This document shows positions 23,820-32,423 of a stretch of 64,000 bases of DNA, piece after piece. Origin of the DNA: an uncultured Eggerthella sp. (lineage in GTDB: Bacteria; Actinomycetota; Coriobacteriia; Coriobacteriales; Eggerthellaceae); the NCBI GenBank assembly GCA_900546175.1, contig URBX01000002.1, forward strand, positions 62,001-126,000, in the 5' to 3' direction. Position numbers and translations under genes: made by a program. The notes under the pieces were generated by a model. That model was not told the origin of the DNA. It was given only the letters and a program-made list of their open reading frames with translations, and ran no database searches. The first letter of the stretch is position 1. Each line of letters starts with the position of its first letter.

Positions 23820-25355
23820 CTACTTGTTATCGTATTGAGGAATTACCGTATTGTCGGTTTCTTCCAAATGACCATCAAATACATAATACTTGGTTTCTTT
23901 TGCAATGAGAGCAGAAAGAGCGATCAAGCAGATGCAGTTAGGAACAGCCATCAAAGCATTCATTACGTCTGCAAAGTCCCAAACAATGCTTGAGAGGTTA
24001 GCTACGGAAGCAAGTTCAGGAGCATCGCCAACCATCATGCAGCCCCAGAATACAAAGAGTAAGAAGACAATGTAGTAAGGAATGACTGCTTTTTTACCAA
24101 ATAAGTAGCTGATTGCACGGTTGCCGTAGCGAGACCAACCCAACATAGTTGAATAGGTAAAGGTAAGCAAGCCAACCAAGAGAACAATTGGACCAAACAC
24201 TGGAATAGATTCAAATGCAGCGGTAGCCAAAGCAGCACCAGAGCCAATGTCACCAGAAGCAACTGCTGAAGCAATTTCAGGATGAGCAAGAACGGTAGTC
24301 ATAAGCATTAAACCAGTAATTGCACAAACAACAACGGTATCCCAGAAAGTGCCAGTCATGGAAACCAAAGCCTGGCGAGCTGGGTTACGAGTTACTGCAG
24401 AAGAAGCTACCAAAGGAGCAGAACCCATACCAGATTCGTTAGAGAAAATACCGCGCTTAAAACCATATTGGAGAGCCATAGTCAAGGTTGCACCAATTGC
24501 ACCACCAGCTGCACCTTGTGGAGTGAATGCGCCAACAATAATCTGGCGAAGTGCCTCACCAATAAATTCGTAGTTCATACCAATAATAATGATGCAACAT
24601 GCAGTGTAGAAGATTGCCATAACTGGAACGAGCTTCTCGCATACTACAGAAATACGCTTTACACCACCCAAGATTACTACTGCAACCAAAACAACTACAA
24701 TAGCGCCAATTAACCATTGAGGAATAGAAGTGGTGTCAATCAAGGTAGTAGAGTGAAGCGCGTCTGCTAAAGAGTTTGACTGAGTAGAAGCACCAATACC
24801 AAACGCAGCCAACGAAGCAAAAATTGCAAAGAGAACCGCTAAGGTCTTACCAACCTTCTTTCTTTTGAAGCCACGCTCACATGCATACATAGTACCGCCG
24901 AGCATCTGACCCTTGTGATCCTTTACACGGAAACGAACACCAAGATAAACCTCAGCATACTTAGTAGCCATACCAAGAACACCAGTAATCCACATCCAGA
25001 AGATAGCACCAGGACCACCAAAAAGAAGACCAGTGCCAACACCTACGATGTTACCAGTGCCGATAGTTGCAGCAAGTGCGGTAGTCAAAGCGCCAAACTG
25101 CGAAATATCACCTTCAGACTTCTTAGGATCGTCTTTAGAAACAGACAACTTAATAGCGGTACCTAATTTGCGCTGAATAAATCCTGTCTTTATTGTCATC
25201 AAAATATGAGTGAACAACAAAAGAAGAATCATAATTGGGCCCCATACGAAACCATCTACAGCATCGATAACGTCAAGAACGCCAGTAGCTGCCGCAAGGT
25301 TTTCGCCTAAGCTTACGAAGGGGTCAACAAAGAAGGAGTAAAGAAACTCTTCCAT
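23820..25355 (-). CDS. Sodium:alanine symporter family protein (AGCS)
   Basis: 511 residues with about ten or eleven membrane helices. The AGCS signature is present: ALAATIGTGNIVGVGTGLLFGGPGAIFWMW, with MATKYAEVYLGVRFR following, and GFKRGIFSNESGMGSAPLVASSA later. The family imports Ala, Gly or Gln with Na+ (or H+). Ala versus Gln preference is not deducible. The ATG follows AAAGGAAAC. It heads a two-gene unit with the phosphatase. Confidence 0.93.
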   Translation of the reverse strand: MEEFLYSFFVDPFVSLGENLAAATGVLDVIDAVDGFVWGPIMILLLLFTHILMTIKTGFIQRKLGTAIKLSVSKDDPKKSEGDISQFGALTTALAATIGTGNIVGVGTGLLFGGPGAIFWMWITGVLGMATKYAEVYLGVRFRVKDHKGQMLGGTMYACERGFKRKKVGKTLAVLFAIFASLAAFGIGASTQSNSLADALHSTTLIDTTSIPQWLIGAIVVVLVAVVILGGVKRISVVCEKLVPVMAIFYTACCIIIIGMNYEFIGEALRQIIVGAFTPQGAAGGAIGATLTMALQYGFKRGIFSNESGMGSAPLVASSAVTRNPARQALVSMTGTFWDTVVVCAITGLMLMTTVLAHPEIASAVASGDIGSGAALATAAFESIPVFGPIVLLVGLLTFTYSTMLGWSRYGNRAISYLFGKKAVIPYYIVFLLFVFWGCMMVGDAPELASVANLSSIVWDFADVMNALMAVPNCICLIALSALIAKETKYYVFDGHLEETDNTVIPQYDNK

Positions 25356-25562
25356 ATTGTTTCCTTTCTATAGTTGCGGGAACGCGCAAGCTAGAGAAAA
25401 ACGATAATGCCGGGCATTGCATTAATCAGTTTTAGCTTGCTCGTTTGTTGTGACACATAGAATATAGGCACTTTCTTTAGATAAAGTGTTTCTATTGTGA
25501 GAAAAATGAGTAAACGGTTGATATTTAGCTCACATAAACTAAGACCTGCTTGCTCGAAAACT
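25356..25562. other. Upstream region of the AGCS symporter gene
   Basis: Gene-free leader/promoter region. It contains the palindrome AATGCCGGGCATT (about 25407-25419) and an inverted repeat CACTTT/AAAGTG near 25467-25486, either of which could be an operator. A 62-codon plus-strand ORF here has no support. The whole 25356-25704 gap holds only these and the terminator below. Confidence 0.4.
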
Positions 25563-25586
25563 GAAAAAGCGTCCCTAAAGACGCTT
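25563..25586 (-). terminator. Terminator after the second epsilon-like gene
   Basis: Minus-strand stem AAGCGTC/GACGCTT with loop TTTAGG, followed by TTTCAGTTTT. It would end the ATP synthase transcript or that of the second epsilon-like gene alone. Confidence 0.75.
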
Positions 25587-25704
25587 GCTGAATCAAAAAC
25601 TCTGTTATTCCTTTACTGGTTTTATGGGTTCAAATTCGCTCGAGCACGATACGCCTTGCTACAACAGGAAATAACCCTTAGCTAAGAACTGTTATCCACT
25701 CCTA

Positions 25705-26193
25705 TTAATAGCGATAGAAATTTTCTCGCTCTTTTGCTTCTTTCTGAACCTTGAGCCAACGAAGGCGACGCGTTAATAAGGAATGAGTTACTGCGTACTC
25801 TTCCTCTTCTTCTCTATGCTTTTCAATCTCTTCAAGCCTTCGAGAAACCTCTTTATAGGCAGTTTGTACTTCTTGATAATCAATAGCAGGAAGCGATCGC
25901 GCCTTATCACAAATGATAATTACGCGCCTTCCTAGCACTTGAGCGTAACCGCCCATTATTGCCGCAATAAGTAGCTTGCCTGAATGAGTACGACCGCGAA
26001 TAATGCCATCGCGAAGAGAAAGAACGTAAGGTTCATGGTTTTCCATCAAACCCATATCGCCTTCTTCACCTGGAACAACAATAAGTGATAAGTTACCCGA
26101 ATAGAGCACCCTACTTTTAGATATAACGTCACATATCAAATCTGACACTATCGCACACTCATTCCTCATTTTTTGAACAGATTCAAAGTGCAT
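25705..26193 (-). CDS. Second, divergent F1 epsilon-subunit-like protein
   Basis: 162 residues, clearly paralogous to the atpC product encoded just upstream. Aligned blocks are VLYSGNLSLIVVPGEEGDMG with LFSGELYSITLPGTEGELG, then MENHEP, AAIMGGY-x-QVLG-R/K-RVI and RRLRWLKVQ. The beta-sandwich domain is kept. The C-terminal helices differ and hold an acidic run (HREEEEEY). The ATG at 26193 adds about 16 residues before the homologous region; a GTG 16 codons downstream matches the atpC start better but has a poorly spaced Shine-Dalgarno. A terminator separates the two genes, so its level is probably lower or separately set. It could be an alternative epsilon subunit or regulator of the ATPase. 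Confidence 0.8.
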   Translation of the reverse strand: MHFESVQKMRNECAIVSDLICDVISKSRVLYSGNLSLIVVPGEEGDMGLMENHEPYVLSLRDGIIRGRTHSGKLLIAAIMGGYAQVLGRRVIIICDKARSLPAIDYQEVQTAYKEVSRRLEEIEKHREEEEEYAVTHSLLTRRLRWLKVQKEAKERENFYRY

Positions 26194-26302
26194 TATCTCT
26201 CAAAATACTTCTATTTGGCTAATAAATACAAGTAATCACGGAGTATACATAGGGAAGAAGATTAGGTTATACCTCTAAAGAGCCAGCACTTTGAAAAACC
26301 TC

Positions 26303-26348
26303 AAAAAAACGACAAAAGGGCGATCTCTTTGCGAGACCGCCCTTTGTC
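26303..26348 (-). terminator. Terminator between the two epsilon genes
   Basis: Long minus-strand stem, GACAAAGGGCGGTCTC with GAGATCGCCCTTTTGTC around GCAAA, followed by GTTTTTTT. It is a strong intrinsic terminator placed directly after atpC. Confidence 0.9.
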
Positions 26349-26372
26349 AGCTGGTACAGATGAGATAAATAA

Positions 26373-26801
26373 TTAAACGTACTTATCTTCGTTCTGCTTT
26401 GCAGCAAGCTGCACTTTGCACCAACGCAACTTGCGCGATAAAAGTGAACGGGAAATGATGCTATCTTCGGAAAGATTCTCAATGCGCTGCTCAAGAGCAG
26501 GAATTGTCTCAGCGAGTTTCTGCTCATTAATGCGGGAGATTTGACGAGTCTTGTCGCAAATCACGATAACGCGCTTGCCCAAAACCTGAACATATCCACC
26601 CATGATTGCAGCACTGAGAACTGTTCCTCCTTCCTGCTTGGTGCGAGCCCAAATTACACCGTCGTTAAGAGCGGTTACAAATGGCTCATGGTTCTCCATG
26701 ATACCCAACTCACCTTCGGTGCCTGGGAGAGTAATGGAGTAAAGTTCACCAGAGAAGAGAACACCATTCTTTGCTACAACGTCACAAACAATAGCAGACA
26801 T
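26373..26801 (-). CDS. atpC: ATP synthase F1 epsilon subunit
   Basis: 142 residues, normal length. Epsilon forms the central stalk with gamma and inhibits ATP hydrolysis through its C-terminal helices. The N-terminal beta-sandwich (CDVVAKNGVLFSGELYSITLPGTEGELGIMENHEP) and the two-helix C-terminus (INEQKLAETIPALEQRI...RKLRWCKVQLAAK) are both present. It starts two bases after the atpD stop. A strong terminator follows, so this is the end of the main atp transcript. Confidence 0.95.
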   Translation of the reverse strand: MSAIVCDVVAKNGVLFSGELYSITLPGTEGELGIMENHEPFVTALNDGVIWARTKQEGGTVLSAAIMGGYVQVLGKRVIVICDKTRQISRINEQKLAETIPALEQRIENLSEDSIISRSLLSRKLRWCKVQLAAKQNEDKYV

Positions 26802-26803
26802 GA

Positions 26804-28261
26804 TTAGTTTTCCTTCTGCATCTTCTCGTATGCTTCATATACTTCTTCGATAGCGCCCTTCATGCGGAAGCACTGCTCTGGAATGTCATCGCAGTTGCCC
26901 TTCAAAATCTCATCGAAGGAGCGTACGGTGTCTTCCATCTTTACATAAACGCCATCATTGCCGGTAAACTGCTTAGCAACATGGAAGTTCTGACCAAGGA
27001 ACTGCTGTACACGACGAGCACGATTAACAATAATCTTCTGCTCTTCGGTAAGTTCGTCCATACCAAGAATTGCGATGATGTCCTGAAGGTCCTTGTAGTT
27101 CTGAAGGATCTGCTGAACACCAATAGCTACGCGGTAGTGGTCTTCACCAACAATGTCTGCTTCCAACGCACGAGAGCTAGACTCAAGTGGGTCAACAGCA
27201 GGATAAATACCCATCTCAGAAATGGAACGGGAAAGAACAGTCTTTGCGTCCAAGTGAGTAAAGGTAGTTGCTGGAGCAGGGTCGGTCAAGTCGTCTGCAG
27301 GAACGTATACAGCCTGAACGGAAGTAATAGAACCGGTCTTGGTAGAAGTAATGCGCTCCTGGAGGTCGCCCATCTCAGTAGCCAAGGTAGGCTGATAACC
27401 TACTGCAGATGGCATACGGCCGAGAAGAGCGGATACCTCAGAACCAGCCTGGGTGAAACGGAAGATGTTGTCAATAAACAACAAAACGTCCTGACCCTGA
27501 TCACGGAAATACTCAGCTTCGGTCAAGCCAGCAAGGCCAACACGAAGACGAGCTCCTGGAGGCTCGTTCATCTGACCATAAACAAGACAGGTCTTGTTAA
27601 TAACGCCAGAATCAGACATCTCCAAGAAGAGGTCTGTACCCTCACGAGTACGCTCGCCTACACCGGTAAATACGGAAGTACCACCGTGCTCCTGAGCGAG
27701 GTTATTAATAAGTTCCTGAATAAGAACGGTCTTGCCTACACCAGCGCCACCGAACAAACCAGTCTTACCACCCTTAATGAATGGCTGGATAAGGTCGATA
27801 ACCTTAATACCGGTTTCGAATACCTCAGTCTTAGTAACGAGGGTATCGTAAGCAGGTGCTGGGTGATGGATAGGCATCCATTCCTTAACATCTGGCATTG
27901 GCTTACCATCAACAGGCTCACCAACTACATTCCAAATACGACCAAGAGTCTCAGGACCTACAGGCATCATCATAGGATTGCCGGTGTCCTTTACCTCGAG
28001 GCCGCGAACCAAGCCGTCAGTGGACGACATGGCAACTGCGCGAACAAGATCGCCTGGGAGATGCATCTGCACCTCGAGAACAACCTTGACATCGCCAACT
28101 GGTGTAGAAGCTTCTACGGTCAATGCGTTGTAAATTGCAGGGATTTCCTTTGGCGCAAATTCAACGTCGACTACCGGGCCAACGATACGAACAATATGTC
28201 CAACGCCACCCTTGGCCGCAGATGCTGCGCCTTCAGGCGCAAAAATGTTTTCTTCAGCCAT
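26804..28261 (-). CDS. atpD: ATP synthase F1 beta subunit
   Basis: 485 residues. It is the catalytic subunit of F1. The P loop GGAGVGKTVLIQEL lies near 170-183, then GERTREGTDLF with the catalytic Glu region, LLFIDNIFRFTQAGSEVSALLGRMPSAVGYQPTL, and the DELSEED-like loop, here MDELTEEQK. The N-terminus has a 20-residue extension (EENIFAPEGAASAAKGG) before the beta barrel. It starts directly at the atpG stop and is in the order alpha-gamma-beta-epsilon. Confidence 0.98.
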   Translation of the reverse strand: MAEENIFAPEGAASAAKGGVGHIVRIVGPVVDVEFAPKEIPAIYNALTVEASTPVGDVKVVLEVQMHLPGDLVRAVAMSSTDGLVRGLEVKDTGNPMMMPVGPETLGRIWNVVGEPVDGKPMPDVKEWMPIHHPAPAYDTLVTKTEVFETGIKVIDLIQPFIKGGKTGLFGGAGVGKTVLIQELINNLAQEHGGTSVFTGVGERTREGTDLFLEMSDSGVINKTCLVYGQMNEPPGARLRVGLAGLTEAEYFRDQGQDVLLFIDNIFRFTQAGSEVSALLGRMPSAVGYQPTLATEMGDLQERITSTKTGSITSVQAVYVPADDLTDPAPATTFTHLDAKTVLSRSISEMGIYPAVDPLESSSRALEADIVGEDHYRVAIGVQQILQNYKDLQDIIAILGMDELTEEQKIIVNRARRVQQFLGQNFHVAKQFTGNDGVYVKMEDTVRSFDEILKGNCDDIPEQCFRMKGAIEEVYEAYEKMQKEN

Positions 28262-29185
28262 TTAGTCCTCCAAAGCTGCGGCGCCACCAACGATTTCGTT
28301 AATTTCAGTCGTGATAGCACCTTGACGTACACGGTTATAAACTCGATTGAGCGTTTCAATCATTTCGTTAGCATTGTCTGTTGCCATTTTCATAGCATTG
28401 CGACGAGCTGCCTGCTCTGCGGAAGCAGAGTCGATGAGTACATAGTAGAAATAACCTGCGAGATATTCAGGAAGCAAATGATCCAATACCTCATCCTCGC
28501 CTGGCTCATATTCAATAGCGCCTTGCAAGTTAGGGTTATCAGCGTCAAGTTCAGTAATACCACCAGCGTACTTGAATACTTCCTCACCCTTAGGGATGAA
28601 TGCTTTCAAGTTAATTGGGAGCAAGGTTTCCTGATATAAAACCTGCTCTGCCGCATTCTTAGCGTGGTTATAAAGAACGATTACCTCATCAATGTCTCCC
28701 GAGAGATAGTGTTCCATCGCATAGTCGGCCAATGCATCTGACTCTTCAACCCGAGGGTCTGCAGAGAGATCACGGAAAGCAAGAACTGGTTTTACATTGC
28801 GATACTTGAAGAAAGAAATACCTTTCTTACCGCATACTGCAACAGAAGTAGTCTTACCTTCAGCCTGACGAGCCTTCATGATTCGCTCAGCACGTCGCAG
28901 AATACCGGAGTTAAAACTGCCAGCCAAACCACGGTCAGAAACAATGCATACAATAAGAGTATGCTTTACTTCGTCGTGAGGTTTAGTCAACAATGCTGCT
29001 GGCTCACCCATACGGGAGATGTTAGCAAGCAACTCACGCATCGCATTAGCATAAGGGGTAGCAGCGTCAACACGTGCCTGAGAGGTACGAATCTTTGCTG
29101 CTGCAACCATCTGCATGGTGCGAGTAATCTGCTTCGTTGAATTAACAGATTTAATTCGTCTTTCGATATCGTGAAGGTTAGGCAT
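28262..29185 (-). CDS. atpG: ATP synthase F1 gamma subunit
   Basis: 307 residues. Gamma is the rotating central shaft. The two terminal coiled-coil helices are clear: DIERRIKSVNSTKQITRTMQMVAAAKI at the start and MKMATDNANEMIETLNRVYNRVRQGAITTEINEIVGGAAAL at the end. The central Rossmann-like region has SDRGLAGSFNSGI. The C-terminus is canonical. It is 12 bases after atpA and cotranscribed. Confidence 0.97.
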   Translation of the reverse strand: MPNLHDIERRIKSVNSTKQITRTMQMVAAAKIRTSQARVDAATPYANAMRELLANISRMGEPAALLTKPHDEVKHTLIVCIVSDRGLAGSFNSGILRRAERIMKARQAEGKTTSVAVCGKKGISFFKYRNVKPVLAFRDLSADPRVEESDALADYAMEHYLSGDIDEVIVLYNHAKNAAEQVLYQETLLPINLKAFIPKGEEVFKYAGGITELDADNPNLQGAIEYEPGEDEVLDHLLPEYLAGYFYYVLIDSASAEQAARRNAMKMATDNANEMIETLNRVYNRVRQGAITTEINEIVGGAAALED

Positions 29186-29197
29186 AGTGAACCTACC

Positions 29198-30763
29198 TTA
29201 CGCGATAAACTGAAGTTTGAATGCCTCAATCTGAGTATTCAATTCAGCTTCAATCTCATCAGTAAACTTCTTAGCTTCAGCAAGCTTGTCTACAATACCA
29301 TTACCGGAATGACGCAAGTAGTCGAGCATTTCGTCGCGGAAGCGAACAACGCTCTCTACAGGAAGATCGTCATAGTAACCCTTGGTACCAGCATAAATAG
29401 CGATAGACTGTTCAGCTACTGGCAATGGGTTGTAACGGCCCTGCTTCAATACCTCAGTCATAACTGCACCACGAGTAAGCTGCTGCTGAGTTGCGGAATC
29501 CAAGTCGGAACCGAACTGGGTAAATGCAGCAAGTTCGCGATAAGCAGCCAAGTCAAGGCGCAAGTTACCTGCAACAGATTTCATAGACTTAACCTGTGCG
29601 GAACCGCCAACGCGAGATACGGAAATACCTACGTTAACAGCTGGGCGCTGACCCTGGAAGAACAAGTCGGTCTGCAAGTAAATCTGACCGTCAGTAATAG
29701 AAATTACGTTGGTAGGAATGTACGCAGCAACGTCGCCTGCCTGGGTTTCGATGATAGGAAGTGCGGTCAAAGAACCTGCACCGTTCTCATCAGAAAGCTT
29801 AACAGCGCGCTCCAACAAGCGTGAATGCAAGTAGAAAATATCGCCAGGATAAGCTTCACGTCCTGGAGGACGGCGAAGGGTCAAAGACATCTGACGATAA
29901 GCAACTGCCTGCTTAGTAAGGTCGTCATAAATAGCAAGTACGTGGCCACCAGGATTCTCAGCGTTAGCTGGCTTTCCGTCTGCGCCGTTGTACATGAAGT
30001 ACTCGCCCATAGCTGCACCAGCCATAGGAGCAAGGTACTGCAAAGGAGCAGGATCAGAAGCGGTTGCAGCAACGATGATGGTCTTATCCATAACACCGAA
30101 GCGGCTCAAGGTTTCGTAAATACCTGCTACGGTAGAAGCTTTCTGACCAATTGCAACATAAACGCAAATCATGTCAGTGTTCTTCTGGTTAATAATTGCA
30201 TCAACTGCAATAGCGGTCTTACCAGTCTGACGGTCGCCAATAATAAGCTCACGCTGACCACGACCAATAGGAATCATAGAGTCAACAGCAATAATACCAG
30301 TCTGCATAGGCTCTTCAACTGGCTGACGTTCGTGAACGCCTGGAGCCTTAAACTCTACTGGACGATATGCCTCAGCCTCGATTGGACCCTTGCCGTCAAT
30401 TGGCTGACCCAATACGTTAACTACACGACCAAGCAAAGCCTTACCACATGGAACCTCAAGGATTCGGCCAGTGGTGCGGCACTGATCATTCTCTTTGATT
30501 GCGGTGACGTTACCCAAAAGTACAGCGCCGATCTCATCCTCTTCGAGGTTCTGAGCCAAACCGTGCACAATCTGGCCATCTTCAGCAATAAACTCGAGGA
30601 GTTCGCCTGCCATGGCACCCTTAAGACCATCGATACGAGCAATACCGTCGCCAATCTGAAGAACAGTGCCAACCTCGCGAGATTCTACACTGGTATTGAT
30701 GGCGTCAAGCTGCTTGCGCAAAGCTTCATCGATAGACTGTGCGGTGATTTCAGTCACTAGCAT
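29198..30763 (-). CDS. atpA: ATP synthase F1 alpha subunit
   Basis: 521 residues. This non-catalytic nucleotide-binding subunit alternates with beta. The P loop GDRQTGKTAIAVD lies near 170-182, and the signature PAVNVGISVSRVGGSAQ near 370. The ATG follows AGATGGAGGTGA and overlaps the atpH stop by seven bases, implying translational coupling. Confidence 0.98.
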   Translation of the reverse strand: MLVTEITAQSIDEALRKQLDAINTSVESREVGTVLQIGDGIARIDGLKGAMAGELLEFIAEDGQIVHGLAQNLEEDEIGAVLLGNVTAIKENDQCRTTGRILEVPCGKALLGRVVNVLGQPIDGKGPIEAEAYRPVEFKAPGVHERQPVEEPMQTGIIAVDSMIPIGRGQRELIIGDRQTGKTAIAVDAIINQKNTDMICVYVAIGQKASTVAGIYETLSRFGVMDKTIIVAATASDPAPLQYLAPMAGAAMGEYFMYNGADGKPANAENPGGHVLAIYDDLTKQAVAYRQMSLTLRRPPGREAYPGDIFYLHSRLLERAVKLSDENGAGSLTALPIIETQAGDVAAYIPTNVISITDGQIYLQTDLFFQGQRPAVNVGISVSRVGGSAQVKSMKSVAGNLRLDLAAYRELAAFTQFGSDLDSATQQQLTRGAVMTEVLKQGRYNPLPVAEQSIAIYAGTKGYYDDLPVESVVRFRDEMLDYLRHSGNGIVDKLAEAKKFTDEIEAELNTQIEAFKLQFIA

Positions 30764-31332
30764 TCACCTCCATCTTTTTCTTTAAGCACGATACGCGCTC
30801 TGTCGAGCTGTGAGCGTACGCTAGCGTCAACATAACGGTCCTTTGTGCTCATAATAACGCCGCCCATGATGTTGGTATCAATGTGCTCAACGAGAACACA
30901 ATCACGACCCAAATCAGACTCGGCTTTCTTAGTAATTACAGATCGCAAGTTGTCATCAAGATCAACAACTGTTGTTACATCAATAACATTGAAGTTCAAC
31001 TTTGATTCAATAAGCTCTTCATAAGCTAAATAAACCTTACGAAGCAACGCAATATCACAGCGGGAAGCCATTACGGTAAGAAGTTCAATCATGATAGGGT
31101 TAAGACCCTGGAAAACGTTCTTTACCAATTCTTCACGCTGCTCAGAGGTGTATCCCTCTTCGTCCAAAGAAATACGAAGAGTAATGTTTGCTGCCATAGC
31201 GTCAAGTACTTGAATCATCTGGTTGCGGACCTCAACGACAGCTTCCCTACCGCCTGCTGCGTTTGCAGCATCGATAGCAGCATTCGCGTAGGCTGCAATC
31301 GTTTCATTGATGACATGACGATTAGTTGGCAT
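30757..31332 (-). CDS. atpH: ATP synthase F1 delta subunit
   Basis: 191 residues. Delta ties the peripheral stalk to the top of F1. The N-terminal helical bundle begins VINETIAAYANAAIDAANAAGG; the C-terminal part has DLGRDCVLVEHIDTNIMGGVIMSTKDRYVDASVRSQLDRARI, a normal OSCP/delta ending. Its start overlaps atpF by eleven bases and its end overlaps atpA by seven. Confidence 0.93.
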   Translation of the reverse strand: MPTNRHVINETIAAYANAAIDAANAAGGREAVVEVRNQMIQVLDAMAANITLRISLDEEGYTSEQREELVKNVFQGLNPIMIELLTVMASRCDIALLRKVYLAYEELIESKLNFNVIDVTTVVDLDDNLRSVITKKAESDLGRDCVLVEHIDTNIMGGVIMSTKDRYVDASVRSQLDRARIVLKEKDGGEC

Positions 31333-31933
31333 TTAAACTACCCGCCTCTTTAACATAACGTTCAATGAGCTTGCGATGCTCATCTTCGTTGAAACCTTCA
31401 CCGATAAGACGACCAGCAACTGCAATAGAAGTATCAACAGCAGATTCCTGAAGATCCTTGAGTGCAATCTGACGTTCTGTTTCGATGGTTTCCTTTGCCT
31501 TATCAACGATAGCCTGTGCTTCTGCACGAGCGTTTTCGAGAATCTCTGCTTCCTGAGCTTCAGCAGTTTTACGTGCATTGTTAATCATCTGCTGAGACTT
31601 CTCTTTAGCTCCTTCAAGCTGTTCGCGATATTCAGCCAACAAGCGTTCGCTTTCCTGACGAGCTTCCTCAGCTTTGTCTAAGGAATTCTTAATGGTCTGT
31701 TCGCGCTTTTCGAGCATGCCTTCAAACAAAGGCCAGCCAAATTTAGCGAGAATAATCCACAAGAGGATAAAAGCAACGAGCATTGGAATGAATTCAGACA
31801 TTTCTGGGAGAATTGCATTGATGCCGGAGCTTTCAGCAGCGAATGCCTGCAGTGGGCAAATTGCAGACGCAGCAGCAAAAGCGAATACACCGCTTACGCC
31901 GTTACGTACATATTTGCTTACAGATGCGTTCAA
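31322..31933 (-). CDS. atpF: ATP synthase Fo subunit b with signal-peptide-like leader
   Basis: 203 residues. The peripheral-stalk b subunit is shown by the membrane span MLVAFILLWIILAKFGWPLFEGML and the long charged helix EKREQTIKNSLDKAEEARQESERLL onward. Before the span lie about 33 extra residues with a basic start (KYVRNG), a hydrophobic core (VSGVFAFAAASAICPLQ) and AFA-AES, which looks like a cleavable Sec signal peptide. I use a TTG start at 31933 because AAGGAGG lies eight bases upstream; the longer ORF to 31978 has no ribosome binding site. Confidence 0.92.
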   Translation of the reverse strand: MNASVSKYVRNGVSGVFAFAAASAICPLQAFAAESSGINAILPEMSEFIPMLVAFILLWIILAKFGWPLFEGMLEKREQTIKNSLDKAEEARQESERLLAEYREQLEGAKEKSQQMINNARKTAEAQEAEILENARAEAQAIVDKAKETIETERQIALKDLQESAVDTSIAVAGRLIGEGFNEDEHRKLIERYVKEAGSLNAN

Positions 31934-31996
31934 TTCGCTTGCCTCCTTATCTTCTTTCTCGGGATTACCGTTAAACAAATTAATTCTTAACGATTA

Positions 31997-32215
31997 TTAG
32001 CCGATGAAGAAAAGAACCAAGCCGAGAAGTGCCAATGCCTCAGACATAGCAGCACCAATGAAGAAGTAGCCCATGAGCTGACCCTTCATCTCAGGCTGAC
32101 GTGCGGCAGAAACGCACAAACCGTAAGTAGCAACACCGATACCGATGCCAGGGCCGATAGCTGCGAGACCGTAGCCAACAACCTTGAGTGCGGCGAGCGC
32201 AATACTAAGTTCCAC
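31997..32215 (-). CDS. atpE: ATP synthase Fo subunit c
   Basis: 72 residues, two helices joined by the polar loop ARQPEM. The ring-forming proteolipid carries the ion-binding carboxylate E59 in AAMSEALALLGL. The residues around it lack the Ser-Thr...Tyr set of known Na+ c-rings, so H+ coupling is likelier. The start is GTG at 32215 with AAAGGAGG six bases upstream; the longer ORF to 32254 reads through the ribosome binding site and a hairpin. A 208-base gap and a stem-loop precede it. Confidence 0.95.
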   Translation of the reverse strand: MELSIALAALKVVGYGLAAIGPGIGIGVATYGLCVSAARQPEMKGQLMGYFFIGAAMSEALALLGLVLFFIG

Positions 32216-32232
32216 GATTACCTCCTTTAGTT

Positions 32233-32252
32233 GAATGAGCTTATTCTCATTC
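32233..32252 (-). promoter_or_regulatory. Stem-loop in front of the atpE ribosome binding site
   Basis: GAATGAG and CTCATTC form a perfect 7-bp stem with a six-base loop, five bases before AAAGGAGG. It sits in the long atpB-atpE spacer and could mark an mRNA processing end or a translational enhancer for the highly needed c subunit. Confidence 0.5.
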
Positions 32253-32423
32253 ACGACTTTATTTCCAGCTGCAAATTAGTTGTACCAGCTGTAGTACCTA
32301 TCTATAAGGCCAATACTGTCCGAGTCTTGGCCCCGCTTGCTCGAAAACCCTTATCCGAAAGCTTTTCTGGCAAGCCAACAACAAATGCGTGGACATTTGG
32401 TGTCTGAAAAAGTTTGCTTCCGA

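Noticed and set aside
25497..25685. 62-codon plus-strand ORF between the AGCS symporter and epsilon-like genes
   Set aside because: No ribosome binding site, and it crosses a terminator hairpin; composition is not protein-like.
26981..28639. 552-codon plus-strand open frame opposite atpD and atpG
   Set aside because: It mirrors two highly conserved F-ATPase genes on the other strand and its product resembles no family; codon bias of strongly expressed genes leaves the antisense frame open. It has no Shine-Dalgarno.
29825..30760. 311-codon plus-strand open frame opposite atpA
   Set aside because: Antisense shadow of a clear alpha-subunit gene, same cause as the frame opposite atpD.
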